A stretch of DNA of 64,000 nt from Chloroflexota bacterium (GCA_016235445.1 JACRLB010000003.1:1-64000), one strand, 5' to 3'. Numbered from the stretch's first letter, positions 16,134 to 25,527 are shown. Notes: generated by a model not told the origin, from the letters alone. Numbers and translations are program-made.

Positions 16134-18140
16134 CTACGCACTCATCGCTTCCATCTCTTCCTGTTTCTTAAATTGGCTCATGTACAAATCGTAGTAAAAG
16201 CCCCTCGCTTCCAGCAGGTCATCGTGCCTGCCGCGTTCGATGATCTGGCCGTCTTTCAGCACGAGGATCATATCTGCGTTGCGGATGGTGGAGAGGCGAT
16301 GCGCGATGACGAAGGATGTGCGTCCATGCAGTAACTGGTCGAACGCTTTTTGGATGAGACGCTCGGTTCTTGTGTCTACGCTGGAAGTTGCTTCATCCAA
16401 AATGAGAATTCTCGGGTCTGCAAGAGCCGCCCGCGCAATGGACAATAACTGGCGCTGTCCCTGTGAAAGACCCGAACCGCGTTCGCCCAAAACGGTATTG
16501 TATTTTTCGGGCAATCTTTCGATGAACGAATCGGCGTTGGCGAGTTTGATGGCGGACATCACTTCTTCGTCTGTCGCATCAGGCCGCCCAAAGCGGACAT
16601 TGTCCATGACGGAGGCGGAGAAGAGGAAGGTGTCTTGCAACACAATGCCGATTTGTTTGCGAATCGACTCGGCGGTGACATCGCGCACATCCACGCCGTC
16701 AATTTTGACAGAGCCTGCGGTCACATCATAGAAGCGGGGCAGTAAATTGATAATGGTGGTCTTGCCCGCGCCCGTTGGACCAACGATGGCAAAGGTCTGC
16801 CCGGGCTGGGCGGTGAAGGAAACACCCCTCAAAACAGGCACGCCGTCTTCATATTCGTGAGCGACATTTTCAAATTCAACCAGACCTTTGATCTCGGTCA
16901 TTACCTTTGCGGCGGGTTTGTCCGTCACGGCGGGGTTTTCGTCGAGGATGGTGAAGATGCGTTCCGCGCCTGCGATGGCGTTTTGGATATTCGTCCACAG
17001 CACGGCGATTTGTTGGATGGGCTGGTTGAAGCGTTGGACATATGCCAGGAAGGTGATGACCAGGCCCAGGGTTACGGCAGAGCCGAAGAGGGTATCCCCT
17101 TTGAGCAGGTACCAGCCGCCGACACCCGTCACAATGGCGAGCGAGACGTAGGACAGCGCTTCCAACGTTGGCGCGAGCGCGGAGGTGAAGGAAACGGCGC
17201 GCACGTTTGCATCACGGTTGGCGGCGTTGACTTCTTTGAACTGTTCGATGTTTTCATCGGCGCGGTTGAAGGCTTGCGCCTCACGCACCGCTGAAATGGA
17301 CTCTTGCAATTCGGCATTGACGTTGCCGATCTCTTCGCGCGATTTTCTAAACGCCTTGCGCGCCTGCTCGGAGAAGTAAAAGGTGGCAATGAACATCAGT
17401 GGCGCAACTGCAAGGGACAGCAGTGCGAACGGCAGGTTGGCTGTGATCATATTGTACGCAACCCACACCAGCAAAAGGATGCCGCTGAACACGTTGACCA
17501 ATGCGAACGAAAAGGCTTGCTCGATGGCGGTGGTGTCGTTGGTGATGCGGCTCATCAGGTCGCCTGCTTCGTGATCGGCGTAGTAACTGAGCGAGAGGCG
17601 ATGCAAATGCTCGAAGACTTCCACGCGCATCTGGCGGAGCACATGCTGACCTGTCCATGCCATGGCGAAGAAGGTGAGGCCGTTGAGCAGAGAGCCAGCC
17701 ACAAAGAGGGTAATGATGAAGACGATCAAACGCACGAGGCCTGCGATGCGCTGGTCATCGGTGGCGATGGCTGGGTCGGTGACGGTGTATCCGCCGATGT
17801 TGTAAATTTTGTTCAACATCAATTTTCTGCCCGTCAGCGTGGCTGGGTCTGCGGCAAGCCAACAGGAAGATTCTGTTTGGGGTTCAGAGTCAGCCATCGG
17901 TGAGAAAGAGGCGAAGGGGTTGACTCCGCTTGGGACGAGGAAGCAGTCGGTGGCTTGTCCGATCAATTCGGGGTTGGTCACTTGAGTCCATGTGGCTGTG
18001 ACGACGAAGATGACAGCGAGGGTCAGCATGAACCAGAAGCGGCCAAAGTATTTGCCAAGGCGGGCAAGGGTTTCGCTGACATTGCGCGGTTTGATGGTGT
18101 CGCGGTTGAGGAATTCGCCTGCGCGGCCGGGGTGCATCAT
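16134..18140 (-). CDS. ABC exporter half-transporter, catalytically complete subunit (TM288-like)
   Basis: A 668-residue fusion of a six-helix exporter domain and an ATPase. Walker A is GPTGAGKT, Walker B is ILILDEATSSVD with the catalytic Glu, and the H-loop is FVIAHRLSTI. The signature motif is LSQGQ rather than LSGGQ. About 70 residues with two Cys (ATDCFLVPSG... SSCWLAAD) are inserted between the first two helices and face outside. This subunit pairs with the product of 18249-20195 as an asymmetric heterodimer of the TM287/TM288 or BmrCD type. Likely cargo is a drug or lipid, but this is not shown by sequence. Confidence 0.9.
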   Translation of the reverse strand: MMHPGRAGEFLNRDTIKPRNVSETLARLGKYFGRFWFMLTLAVIFVVTATWTQVTNPELIGQATDCFLVPSGVNPFASFSPMADSEPQTESSCWLAADPATLTGRKLMLNKIYNIGGYTVTDPAIATDDQRIAGLVRLIVFIITLFVAGSLLNGLTFFAMAWTGQHVLRQMRVEVFEHLHRLSLSYYADHEAGDLMSRITNDTTAIEQAFSFALVNVFSGILLLVWVAYNMITANLPFALLSLAVAPLMFIATFYFSEQARKAFRKSREEIGNVNAELQESISAVREAQAFNRADENIEQFKEVNAANRDANVRAVSFTSALAPTLEALSYVSLAIVTGVGGWYLLKGDTLFGSAVTLGLVITFLAYVQRFNQPIQQIAVLWTNIQNAIAGAERIFTILDENPAVTDKPAAKVMTEIKGLVEFENVAHEYEDGVPVLRGVSFTAQPGQTFAIVGPTGAGKTTIINLLPRFYDVTAGSVKIDGVDVRDVTAESIRKQIGIVLQDTFLFSASVMDNVRFGRPDATDEEVMSAIKLANADSFIERLPEKYNTVLGERGSGLSQGQRQLLSIARAALADPRILILDEATSSVDTRTERLIQKAFDQLLHGRTSFVIAHRLSTIRNADMILVLKDGQIIERGRHDDLLEARGFYYDLYMSQFKKQEEMEAMSA

Positions 18141-18248
18141 ATTTTCACCTGCTTTTTAACACAAAGGACACCAAGGTCACGAAGGAAGAATCTGAAAGCA
18201 TTGTGCTCTTTCCACCCCTTCGTGTACTTTGTGTCCTTCGTGTTTAAA
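18141..18248. repeat. Palindromic spacer between ABC genes
   Basis: AACACAAAGGACACCAAGG (about 18158) faces CTTTGTGTCCTTCGTGTTT (about 18227), the same family as the spacer at 8628-8706. Confidence 0.5.
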
Positions 18249-20195
18249 CTATTTTTTGTTTTCATGTTCATTCACCAAAATCTGCGAAGTATAAATTTCC
18301 GCGTAAATGGGATCGTTCTCCAATAAGTCGGCGTGTTTGCCGATGGCGACCACTTCGCCCTTGTCGAGGACGAGGATTTTGTCGGCGTTCATCACGGTGC
18401 TGATGCGCTGTGCGATGACGAAGGAGGTACGGTCTTTCATCAGCACATCGAGCGCGGATTGAATGGCGGCTTCGGTGTTCAAGTCAACGGATGAAGTCGA
18501 GTCGTCGAGGATGAGAATGCGAGGATTGAGGAGAAGTGCGCGGGCGATGGCGACGCGCTGTTTTTGTCCGCCGGATAATGTTGTGCCGCGTTCGCCGACG
18601 TGGGTGTTGTAGCCTTCGGGGAAAGACATGATGAAGTCATGCGCCTGCGCGGCTTTTGCGGCGGCTTCGATCTCTTCCTGTTTTGCATCGGGTTTGCCGA
18701 AGGCGATGTTGTCGCGGATGCTTCCGCTGAACAGGGTGGTTTCCTGCAAGACGATTCCAATTTGCGAGCGAAGCGATTCAAGCGTCACATCGCGCAGGTC
18801 GTGGCCGTCGATGGTGATGCGGCCTTCGGTGGGGTCGTAGAAGCGCGGCAATAAGTTGATGATGGATGTCTTGCCTGAACCCGTCGCGCCGAGCAAGGCA
18901 ATCGACTCGCCTGCGTTCGCTTCAAAGGTTACTTTGGAAAGCACAGGGTCGCCGCCGCCAAAATAACGGAAGGTGACGTTCTCGAATTTCACACTGCCTG
19001 TCACCGCGGGGAGTTTGTCCGCGTTCGGCTTGTCGGCAATATCGTTCTTCGCGTCGAGAATTTCAAAGATGCGGTCCGCCGAGGCGGAGGCCTGCCCGAA
19101 CTGCGTGATAATCATGCCCATCATCATGATCGGCATGAAGAGATACATCAGGTACATCGAAAATTCCTGCCATTCGCCGATGCTCAACGTGCCTGCGATG
19201 ATGGCCTGTCCGCCGACATATAAAATTGCGGCCTGCCCAAGGTTGGCAATCATGAACACGAGCGGGAACATGAATGTGAACAGGCGCGAGAGTTTGATGG
19301 CCTGATCCATCGTGTCATCGGCGCGGGCTTTGAATTTATCCTGCTGTTGTCTTTCGCGCGTGAAGGCTTTGATAACTTTGACGCCCGCGAGATTTTCCTG
19401 CAAGACCGTGTTCAGCGCAGAAAGTTTTTGCTGAACCAATGCAAACATCGGCCGGCTTGCGCCCGCGAAGAACACAAACAACACCAGCGCAATCGGCAAA
19501 ATCGGCATGACCGACCATGCCAGCGCGGCATTCGTCGAAAACAAAACGATGATCGTACCCGTCAGCAAGATGAATGCCCCAATCAACTGGAGCAGGCCCT
19601 GGCCGATAAAGAGGCGCACTTTTTCCACATCGTCCGTGGCGCGGATCATCAACTGCCCCGTCTGGTTTTTATCGTGATACGAAAACGAAAGCGTTTGAAT
19701 TTTCGAATACAGATCGTTGCGCAGATCGTACGCCACGGCCTGCGAATTTTTCTCGGCCCAATAGGCCTGCAAAAATGCGAAGACTCCGCGCAGGGTGGCG
19801 AAGATGAGGATGGCGGCCAGCGCGCTGATGAGCAATTGCGGCGCGTTGTTGACGTCCGCTTCCAACTGCACTGTGAGCTGGTCCAGCGTCGTGGACATTG
19901 GCCTACCTGTGGCATCGAGAATCTTCGGCAGAGCCGCATTCACAAACGCGGCGGGGATATTATCCAATGCCTGCAAGATTTGGTCGGCGATGTAGCCGCT
20001 CGTCACCGCATCAATCACACGGCGGATCATGGTGGGCACGGCCAGTTGAGCCAGGGTGGCGATGGCCAGAAAAATATACGGGAGCGCGGCCTGACGTTTG
20101 TACTGCGTCAGATATTTGATCGCGCGTCCCATGCCGCCTTTAGACTTTGTCCGCTCGCGGCGGCGGGAGGTGGTTTGGGTGGTGGTTGCTTGCAT
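18249..20195 (-). CDS. ABC exporter half-transporter, degenerate-site subunit (TM287-like)
   Basis: A 648-residue membrane/ATPase fusion that partners the next gene. Walker A is GATGSGKT and the signature is canonical LSGGQ. The Walker B carboxylate is Asp (ILILDDSTSSVD) and the switch histidine is Gln (FVIAQRISTV), both hallmarks of the degenerate nucleotide site in heterodimeric exporters. Combined with the partner's LSQGQ, one of the two ATP sites is intact and one impaired. An external loop of about 50 residues follows helix 1. The start MQATTT at 20195 has AAAGGAA upstream, and 24 residues of upstream frame were discarded. Confidence 0.9.
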   Translation of the reverse strand: MQATTTQTTSRRRERTKSKGGMGRAIKYLTQYKRQAALPYIFLAIATLAQLAVPTMIRRVIDAVTSGYIADQILQALDNIPAAFVNAALPKILDATGRPMSTTLDQLTVQLEADVNNAPQLLISALAAILIFATLRGVFAFLQAYWAEKNSQAVAYDLRNDLYSKIQTLSFSYHDKNQTGQLMIRATDDVEKVRLFIGQGLLQLIGAFILLTGTIIVLFSTNAALAWSVMPILPIALVLFVFFAGASRPMFALVQQKLSALNTVLQENLAGVKVIKAFTRERQQQDKFKARADDTMDQAIKLSRLFTFMFPLVFMIANLGQAAILYVGGQAIIAGTLSIGEWQEFSMYLMYLFMPIMMMGMIITQFGQASASADRIFEILDAKNDIADKPNADKLPAVTGSVKFENVTFRYFGGGDPVLSKVTFEANAGESIALLGATGSGKTSIINLLPRFYDPTEGRITIDGHDLRDVTLESLRSQIGIVLQETTLFSGSIRDNIAFGKPDAKQEEIEAAAKAAQAHDFIMSFPEGYNTHVGERGTTLSGGQKQRVAIARALLLNPRILILDDSTSSVDLNTEAAIQSALDVLMKDRTSFVIAQRISTVMNADKILVLDKGEVVAIGKHADLLENDPIYAEIYTSQILVNEHENKK

Positions 20196-20311
20196 GAGTT
20201 CCTTTTGGTGGGTTGGGGTGGTGGGGGTGGAGAATTGGAGAATTTGAGATTGAGTGAAGCGTATCAAAAAAATGTGGAGAAAATTTGGAGGAGAAGGGCA
20301 GGTTTATTGGA

Positions 20312-21406
20312 TTATTTTTTTTCTTCCAAACTCTGCGCGGCTTGGGTGAGAATCTCGAACATTCCAGATACCTGTTCAAATTCTTCTTTGCTCAAACTCT
20401 GTTCAATTTCATCCATCCAACTCCTCTGGCGGCGAATTCCTTCCTCAACAAATGCCATACCGCCAGGCGAAAGCGCCAACTGCTTCATTCGACGATTCTC
20501 AGGGTTTTCGGTTCGCTCCACCAAACGAGATTGAACAAGTTTTTCTGTTAATTGACTTGTGGCTGAAGAGGTGATTTTCAATAATCCACTTATGCTGGAC
20601 ATGTTACAAGGACCTTGATAATAAAGCTCCTGCAAGACATACACTTGTGCCATTGTAAGACCCTCTGATTTCGTAAACCCATCCCAAGTACGCCTGAAAC
20701 GATCCGCAAAAAGATCAAAAAATGAGCGTAACTTAATATCGAATTCCGACAGATCATTTTCATATGTATTAACCTGATCTATCCGTGTGACCAGATCGCT
20801 CAAGTGCGCCGCTTTGCTTTTATGGTCCTGTCTCATGATTAATTCGTGGATAATCCCATCGTTTGGGAATACACGTTCGACAAGCAAGTTGAAAATTTGC
20901 GAGTCGTCTGTAAATTTATTATATTGCCCAAATAAGTTTATGAAATCCATTATTGGATATTTATGCCACGGGGTTTCCATCAGGCGAGTTACCCATAATT
21001 CAAAAGTGTCGAACGCAAGTGGAAGGATTTTCATATCGAATTTACCTTCACTTGCCCTCTGGTAATTATGATCGTGAATACTATCAAAAGTTCGCTCAGA
21101 CGTTTTAGGCGAAACAAAAACACAAAAGCACTCTTTTTCAGGATTTTTGGCTTTTATGTCTTTCAAGTGGCTGCGAATAGGTTGAATTTCCCTATCTTGC
21201 GCCGCGCTTTTTGATTTCGTGACCTCAAAAATCAACACATAATTTTGATCGAATACAATAATATCTGGTTTTCCTCCAGGTGCATGGCTATCCCATGCGC
21301 CATTATGAATCACAGAGAATCCGCACTTTTCCAGTACGGATTTTAAGTCACCTGTAATTGTTTGTTCCAGTTGTGTGTGTGAATTCAGGGAAATGTAACG
21401 CGACAT
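20312..21406 (-). CDS. Predicted PD-(D/E)XK nuclease-like domain fused to a MarR-family regulator
   Basis: A 364-residue protein. Residues about 15-110 read GVI-like strands, then GKPDIIVFDQNYVLIFEVTKSKSA, matching the PD...(D/E)xxK layout of restriction-endonuclease-fold proteins. Residues about 225-360 form a MarR winged helix: LTMAQVYVLQELYYQGPCN, ISGLLKITSSATSQLTEKL and the wing ENPENRRMKQLALSPGG. The middle part (about 110-220) is unassigned. It lies 116 bases upstream of the ABC exporter pair in the same direction, the usual place for a MarR repressor of a multidrug exporter. Nuclease activity is unproven; the domain could instead bind DNA or a ligand. Confidence 0.7.
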   Translation of the reverse strand: MSRYISLNSHTQLEQTITGDLKSVLEKCGFSVIHNGAWDSHAPGGKPDIIVFDQNYVLIFEVTKSKSAAQDREIQPIRSHLKDIKAKNPEKECFCVFVSPKTSERTFDSIHDHNYQRASEGKFDMKILPLAFDTFELWVTRLMETPWHKYPIMDFINLFGQYNKFTDDSQIFNLLVERVFPNDGIIHELIMRQDHKSKAAHLSDLVTRIDQVNTYENDLSEFDIKLRSFFDLFADRFRRTWDGFTKSEGLTMAQVYVLQELYYQGPCNMSSISGLLKITSSATSQLTEKLVQSRLVERTENPENRRMKQLALSPGGMAFVEEGIRRQRSWMDEIEQSLSKEEFEQVSGMFEILTQAAQSLEEKK

Positions 21407-21778
21407 TTTATCTCTAAAACCAGAAGTTATTGTATCATCGCGGGATTGGAGTGGATGTTAGAGAATTGTTGGAGAAATTAAAATCCTCGGACCGGTTCCG
21501 CGCTTTCACGCGAAGCCCGCCCAACTCTCTCCTACCGATAAATTACCTGTAAATCTATAGTCATCAGGCTCAAGCCGCCGTCCTCAACGGCGTTTCCCTA
21601 GCACCGCCTGCCACATTGTCCCCGAAGCGGAACGAGTGGGAGGGCAGGTGTGCGAGTAAATCCTTCGCCGAGGATGGCGAAGGGAGCAACTCTTCTACAA
21701 ACTTTTAGCACACCCGTGCAGGCGAAAAATTTCCACAAAATCCACATTTGGATGGTAAGATACTGTCATTGGGACGCC
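21407..21778. repeat. Intergenic region with direct repeat (left copy)
   Basis: Bases about 21478-21559 carry a sequence (AAATTAAAATCCTCGGACC... CTCTCCTACCGATAAATTA) repeated in the same orientation at about 23092-23173, with about 70 of 82 positions equal. The two copies bracket the TIR gene. The rest of the gap shows no gene. A longer open frame from 21650 into the TIR gene starts from a GTG without support. Confidence 0.55.
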
Positions 21779-22870
21779 ATGCAAAAGATTTTCATCAGCT
21801 ATTCACGCAAGGATATTGACTTCGCCCGCAAACTCGCAGGGGATTTGGAGAAGGCGGGCTACGATGTCTGGTGGGACATCACCGATCTGCGCGGCGGCGA
21901 CGATTGGGTGCGCACCCTGCCGGCTGCCATCGAGTCAAGCCAGTTCTTCATCATTGTACTCACACCAAACTCCATCAAGTCGGAATGGGTGCAGAAGGAA
22001 TATACCCAGGCATTAAACCTGCGCAAGAAGATCATTCCGCTCATGTTCGAATTCTGCGATGTACCCTTCGCATTGAACACGATCAACTACGTCAATTTTT
22101 TGAGTGGGGAATACGCTGTCAACTTCAAGAACCTTCTGTCTGCGCTGGGGTACACAGGAAAGCCGCCTGTCGTTTCTCCCTTTGAAAGGGCAAAAGCCGT
22201 TCTGCCGACCTCCCTGCGCAAGTACATCATTCCTGCCATCATTGGAATCATTCTTCTTGCCGTAGCTGGGCTGGTCTTTATCCCCAGGCTTGTCACAACA
22301 CCGCCACCGCCCACCCTCACGCCAACCACAGAACCAACACACACCGCCACGTTCACGCCAACTGCCAGCGTCACCACCACACTTTCCCCTACTCCAACAG
22401 AGACTGTCACTGTTGTAAAACCGTCCTTTACCCCATCCATTACAAAACAGCCCTTTGAAACGCTGACCTACTGCGTCAATTCGTTGTACGCCAATACCAT
22501 CAACGTCCGTTCCGGGCCTGGCACTAATTATGCAGTACTCGGAGGAGCCCTGCCGCTGGGACGCTGCCTCACATTCCGCGCAGTTAACGAAGCAGAGACC
22601 TGGCTGCTCATCGCGCCAAATCAGGCTGACTCGGCGCATCGTCAATACGAAGGCGGATGGATCTTTCGTGAACTACTCGGGCTGGGATTGAGCGGGCCAA
22701 TTGACCTGCCCGCCGTTACATTGACCGTCACCCCTGCCCCTTCACATACCCCCACTCCATCGAATACGCCTACAACTACGCCATCTCCCACAATGACGCC
22801 AACGGAAACGCCGTCTCCTACTGAAACTGCCACAAACACCCCGGAACCAAGCGATACCCCTACCCCCTGA
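21779..22870 (+). CDS. TIR domain - transmembrane - SH3-like protein
   Basis: A 363-residue protein. Residues 1-140 form a TIR domain: MQKIFISYSRKD, YDVWWDITDL, then SEWVQKEY, where Glu74 is at the position of the catalytic glutamate of NAD-cleaving TIRs. A membrane helix follows (about 187-206, YIIPAIIGIILLAVAGLVFI), then a Pro/Thr-rich stalk, a bacterial SH3 domain with INVRSGPGTNYAVL and a second Pro/Thr tail. The expected topology is TIR inside, SH3 outside. Roles could be signalling or NADase-based defence; the sequence does not decide. No defence partner gene is adjacent. The start is the first ATG giving the standard TIR N-terminus. Confidence 0.8.
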   Translation: MQKIFISYSRKDIDFARKLAGDLEKAGYDVWWDITDLRGGDDWVRTLPAAIESSQFFIIVLTPNSIKSEWVQKEYTQALNLRKKIIPLMFEFCDVPFALNTINYVNFLSGEYAVNFKNLLSALGYTGKPPVVSPFERAKAVLPTSLRKYIIPAIIGIILLAVAGLVFIPRLVTTPPPPTLTPTTEPTHTATFTPTASVTTTLSPTPTETVTVVKPSFTPSITKQPFETLTYCVNSLYANTINVRSGPGTNYAVLGGALPLGRCLTFRAVNEAETWLLIAPNQADSAHRQYEGGWIFRELLGLGLSGPIDLPAVTLTVTPAPSHTPTPSNTPTTTPSPTMTPTETPSPTETATNTPEPSDTPTP

Positions 22871-23259
22871 TTATTAACTCAGGGTACGCGATTTACCGTA
22901 GGGGCAACCCGTCCAGGCATAACAAGAGGCTTATTCTCAAAGGGCGGGTTGCCAGTGTGGGAAGGCATCCCGTGGGAACAGGGCGACCCGCTTTTTGCGC
23001 AATCAGGTTTTCAAGAATGTGGATGGGTACCACAAGGGTATGATATTGCCCCTACTGCGTAACATATGTAGTTTTGTTTCAAGTTGGGAAATTAAAACTC
23101 TCGGGCGGGTTCTGCGTTTTCACGCAAAACCCGCCCGACTCTCTCCTACCGATAAATTACCTATAAATTTACAACTGCTCAGACGAACAGGTTGTATTTG
23201 ATATGATTTGTCCTAATCATACAAGAAAAGCGTGGAAGTTTCAATATACAAAAGTACCA
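22871..23259. repeat. Intergenic region with direct repeat (right copy) and GGGCAACCC palindromes
   Basis: From 22900 to 22994 there are short opposed blocks, GGGGCAACCCG and CGGGTTGCC. From about 23092 to 23173 lies the right copy of the repeat found at 21478. Here its hairpin is intact: GGCGGGTTCTGCG faces CGCAAAACCCGCC. A short frame at 22995-23201 is contained in this repeat and is not a credible gene. Confidence 0.55.
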
Positions 23260-24060
23260 TCACCTCACGCGGGTGATGTTGATGCACTTTGGGATGCGGC
23301 TGGGAGGGGTGAACACACAGCCAAATTGATAGTCGTTTTCAAAACGGATAATGATGAACGATTCGGTAATTCCGAAACCTGCTACAGGCCTGGTAACCGG
23401 CAGGCTGTCCACATCACTGCTCCATTCGAGGGTGTATGCGCCTTTGGCGTAGGCGGCGAATCCATCCACAGGGATGAGCGGCTCTGGCATATCCTCCCCA
23501 GTTTCCGCCGCGGCCATGCCTTCCATCACCAGCGCATTCATATCCCGCAAAGCCTCCTGCGCTTCGGGAGCCAGCAGGGTAAACCTGCCGCCGATTACAG
23601 CGACGATCAGGATGGAAAACGTCACTTTCAACAAACGCATCAATCCGCTGGAGGGGGCGTGCCCGGTTGTATCAAAAATTCCAAGAAGCCAGCGGAAAAA
23701 AAGGCCGAGGGGCAGGTACAGAATCAGGCGCGGTAAAAAGGTGAAGAGCGAAAGGAAAAAGGAAGTGGCAACCTGCGACTCTCCCGAATTGATGTAAGCC
23801 AGCAGGGAGCTTGCAAAGACGGCAAGCAGTCCGCTTCCAAACAACCCCCAAAAGGATTCTTCATCCCAGGCCACCATCAACCCGACAAGGCCCATGAACA
23901 GCGAGGTCAGGAGTACCATGGTGGTGCGGCCAACAGGCAAATCATACAGGGGGATGCCGGGCAATATCCATACATTGATCAATTGTGAGATAAGCGCATA
24001 CGGAAGCCCAAAGGCAAGACCAATGATGAATCCATAGGCGCGGCGTGTTTGATCGTTCAT
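23260..24060 (-). CDS. Hypothetical membrane protein
   Basis: An unrecognised 266-residue protein with about five membrane segments in its first 165 residues (for example AYGFIIGLAFGLPYALISQL, TTMVLLTSLFMGLVGLMVAW, FGSGLLAVFASSLLAYI, FLPRLILYLPLGLFF, VTFSILIVAVIGGRFTLLA) and a soluble C-terminal domain of about 100 residues, probably outside the cell. The start MNDQTRR at 24060 follows GGAGAAACA, and the in-frame ATG four codons earlier is less likely. The stop lies in an ATCACC/GGGTGAT hairpin. No operon partner is seen. Confidence 0.6.
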   Translation of the reverse strand: MNDQTRRAYGFIIGLAFGLPYALISQLINVWILPGIPLYDLPVGRTTMVLLTSLFMGLVGLMVAWDEESFWGLFGSGLLAVFASSLLAYINSGESQVATSFFLSLFTFLPRLILYLPLGLFFRWLLGIFDTTGHAPSSGLMRLLKVTFSILIVAVIGGRFTLLAPEAQEALRDMNALVMEGMAAAETGEDMPEPLIPVDGFAAYAKGAYTLEWSSDVDSLPVTRPVAGFGITESFIIIRFENDYQFGCVFTPPSRIPKCINITRVR

Positions 24061-24291
24061 TTGTTTCTCCAAAAAGGGTGGTTTATCCTAAAAATTCAGG
24101 CTCATGTGTAAGGAGTGTGCAAGCGATTGGCATCGTATCAAAATTCTTAATGCGAATGCCGCGAATTCAACGAATTGCGCGAAAAATTCGCGTGATTTGC
24201 CTGATTTGCGTATTTCGCGTTTTGCCTTTCGCACAGAGTCGATAGTATTCCCGTTAAAAACGGCAGGGCCATAAAGGATTTTGCACTGACA
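24061..24291. repeat. Intergenic CGCGAATT-type palindromic filler
   Basis: Bases about 24149-24235 carry runs such as GCCGCGAATTCAACGAATTG and CGAAAAATTCGCG, related to fillers at 15101, 30929, 35727, 55735 and 59542. No gene. Confidence 0.45.
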
Positions 24292-25527
24292 TTACTTGTG
24301 CCCGTTCTTCTTCAATAGCTCCTTCAACGTTGCGCCAAGCCGCGTCATCCCCTCGCGGATGACATCTGGCGAAGAGAAGGAAAAATTAAGACGCATGGTG
24401 TTGGCCCCGCCGCCATTCGGGTGGAAGGCCGCGCCCGGCACAAATGCCACCTTGCGTTCAATGGCAACCTTCAACACTTCAGCGGCATCCACATGTTCGG
24501 GCAGTACCCCCCAAAGGAACATGCCGCCCTGCGGCTTTGTCCAGCTTACTTCAGAGGGGAACATCTCCTCCATCATATCCAGCATCACATCGCGGCGTTC
24601 CTTGTACGTGGCGCGGATCACTTTAACATGCTCATCCAAAAACCCGCCTTTCGCCACTTCGTACGCCACGTGCTGGTTGAACGATGATGTGTGCAAATCT
24701 GCGGCTTGTTTGGTCATCACCAGTTTACGAATCACCTGCGGCGGTGCGACCACCCAGGCCAGGCGCAGGCCCGGCGCGAGCAATTTGGAAAAGGTGCTCA
24801 AATAAATCACATTGCCGCTGTATTCCGCTTCCCCATCATTGCGGAAATTATTGTCCAGGTACACAACCGAAGGCAGGTGCTCGCCGTCATAGCGCAATTG
24901 ACCATACGGATCATCCTCCACAATCGGCACACCGTACTGGTCGGCAAGCAGAACCAGTCTCTTGCGGCGCTCGAGGCTGAGAGTCGAACCAGATGGGTTC
25001 TGAAAGTTCGGGAGCACATAAATGAACTTCGGTCCGATCCGAAGCGCTTCCTCCAGCTTATCCACGATCATGCCATGTTCATCCGAAGGGACGGAAATAT
25101 ACTGCGCCCCATACGCATTCCACGCCTGCAACGCGCCCAGATACGTGGGGGATTCCACCACAATATAATCGCCGCGATTAATGAACAGCCGCCCGATAAA
25201 ATCCAAAGCCTGCTGGGACCCCGAAGTGATCAAAATATTATCCGCCGTGATCGGCACACTATACCGCGCCGTATGCCGCGCGATCATTTCGCGCAAAGGC
25301 TTGTATCCTTCCGTGGTGCTGTATTGCAAAGCCTTTGCGCCCTGGTCGGTGAGCACCTGGTTGCAGGCTTGTTGAAATTCCGCAACCGGGAAAACCTCCG
25401 GCGCAGGCAGGCCGCCCGCGAACGAGATAATATCGGGCTGTTCAGTGAACTTCAATAATTCACGAATGACAGAACTCCCCATTTTTTTCATGCGATGCGC
25501 GTACCGATACTCCCACGGTGTCTGCAT
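24292..25527 (-). CDS. PLP-dependent aminotransferase, LysN/2-aminoadipate-type
   Basis: A 411-residue fold-type I aminotransferase of the class I/II family, closest by motif to LysN-like and MocR-core enzymes. Markers are SFAGGLPAPEVFP, LITSGSQQALDFIGR, LPNFQNPSGSTLS, IVEDDPYGQLRY, the Schiff-base lysine in STFSKLLAPGLRLAW, and the C-terminal MRLNFSFSS arginine. Likely substrates are 2-aminoadipate, leucine or aromatic amino acids. The leader peptide and terminator at 25548-25641 suggest control by branched-chain amino acid supply. The ATG has AAGGAG upstream. Confidence 0.85.
   Translation of the reverse strand: MQTPWEYRYAHRMKKMGSSVIRELLKFTEQPDIISFAGGLPAPEVFPVAEFQQACNQVLTDQGAKALQYSTTEGYKPLREMIARHTARYSVPITADNILITSGSQQALDFIGRLFINRGDYIVVESPTYLGALQAWNAYGAQYISVPSDEHGMIVDKLEEALRIGPKFIYVLPNFQNPSGSTLSLERRKRLVLLADQYGVPIVEDDPYGQLRYDGEHLPSVVYLDNNFRNDGEAEYSGNVIYLSTFSKLLAPGLRLAWVVAPPQVIRKLVMTKQAADLHTSSFNQHVAYEVAKGGFLDEHVKVIRATYKERRDVMLDMMEEMFPSEVSWTKPQGGMFLWGVLPEHVDAAEVLKVAIERKVAFVPGAAFHPNGGGANTMRLNFSFSSPDVIREGMTRLGATLKELLKKNGHK

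Noticed and set aside
19347-20534. Long plus-strand open frame of 395 codons
   Set aside because: It is antisense to the ABC exporter gene and the start of its upstream region. Its sequence is low in hydrophobic order and resembles no family, as expected for a shadow frame in GC-rich coding DNA.
22995-23201. Short plus-strand frame of 68 codons
   Set aside because: It is made of the repeat copy at 23092-23173 and adjacent filler.
23203-23736. Plus-strand open frame of 177 codons
   Set aside because: It overlaps the membrane protein gene on the other strand, which has a proper ribosome site and membrane helices; the plus frame has neither.
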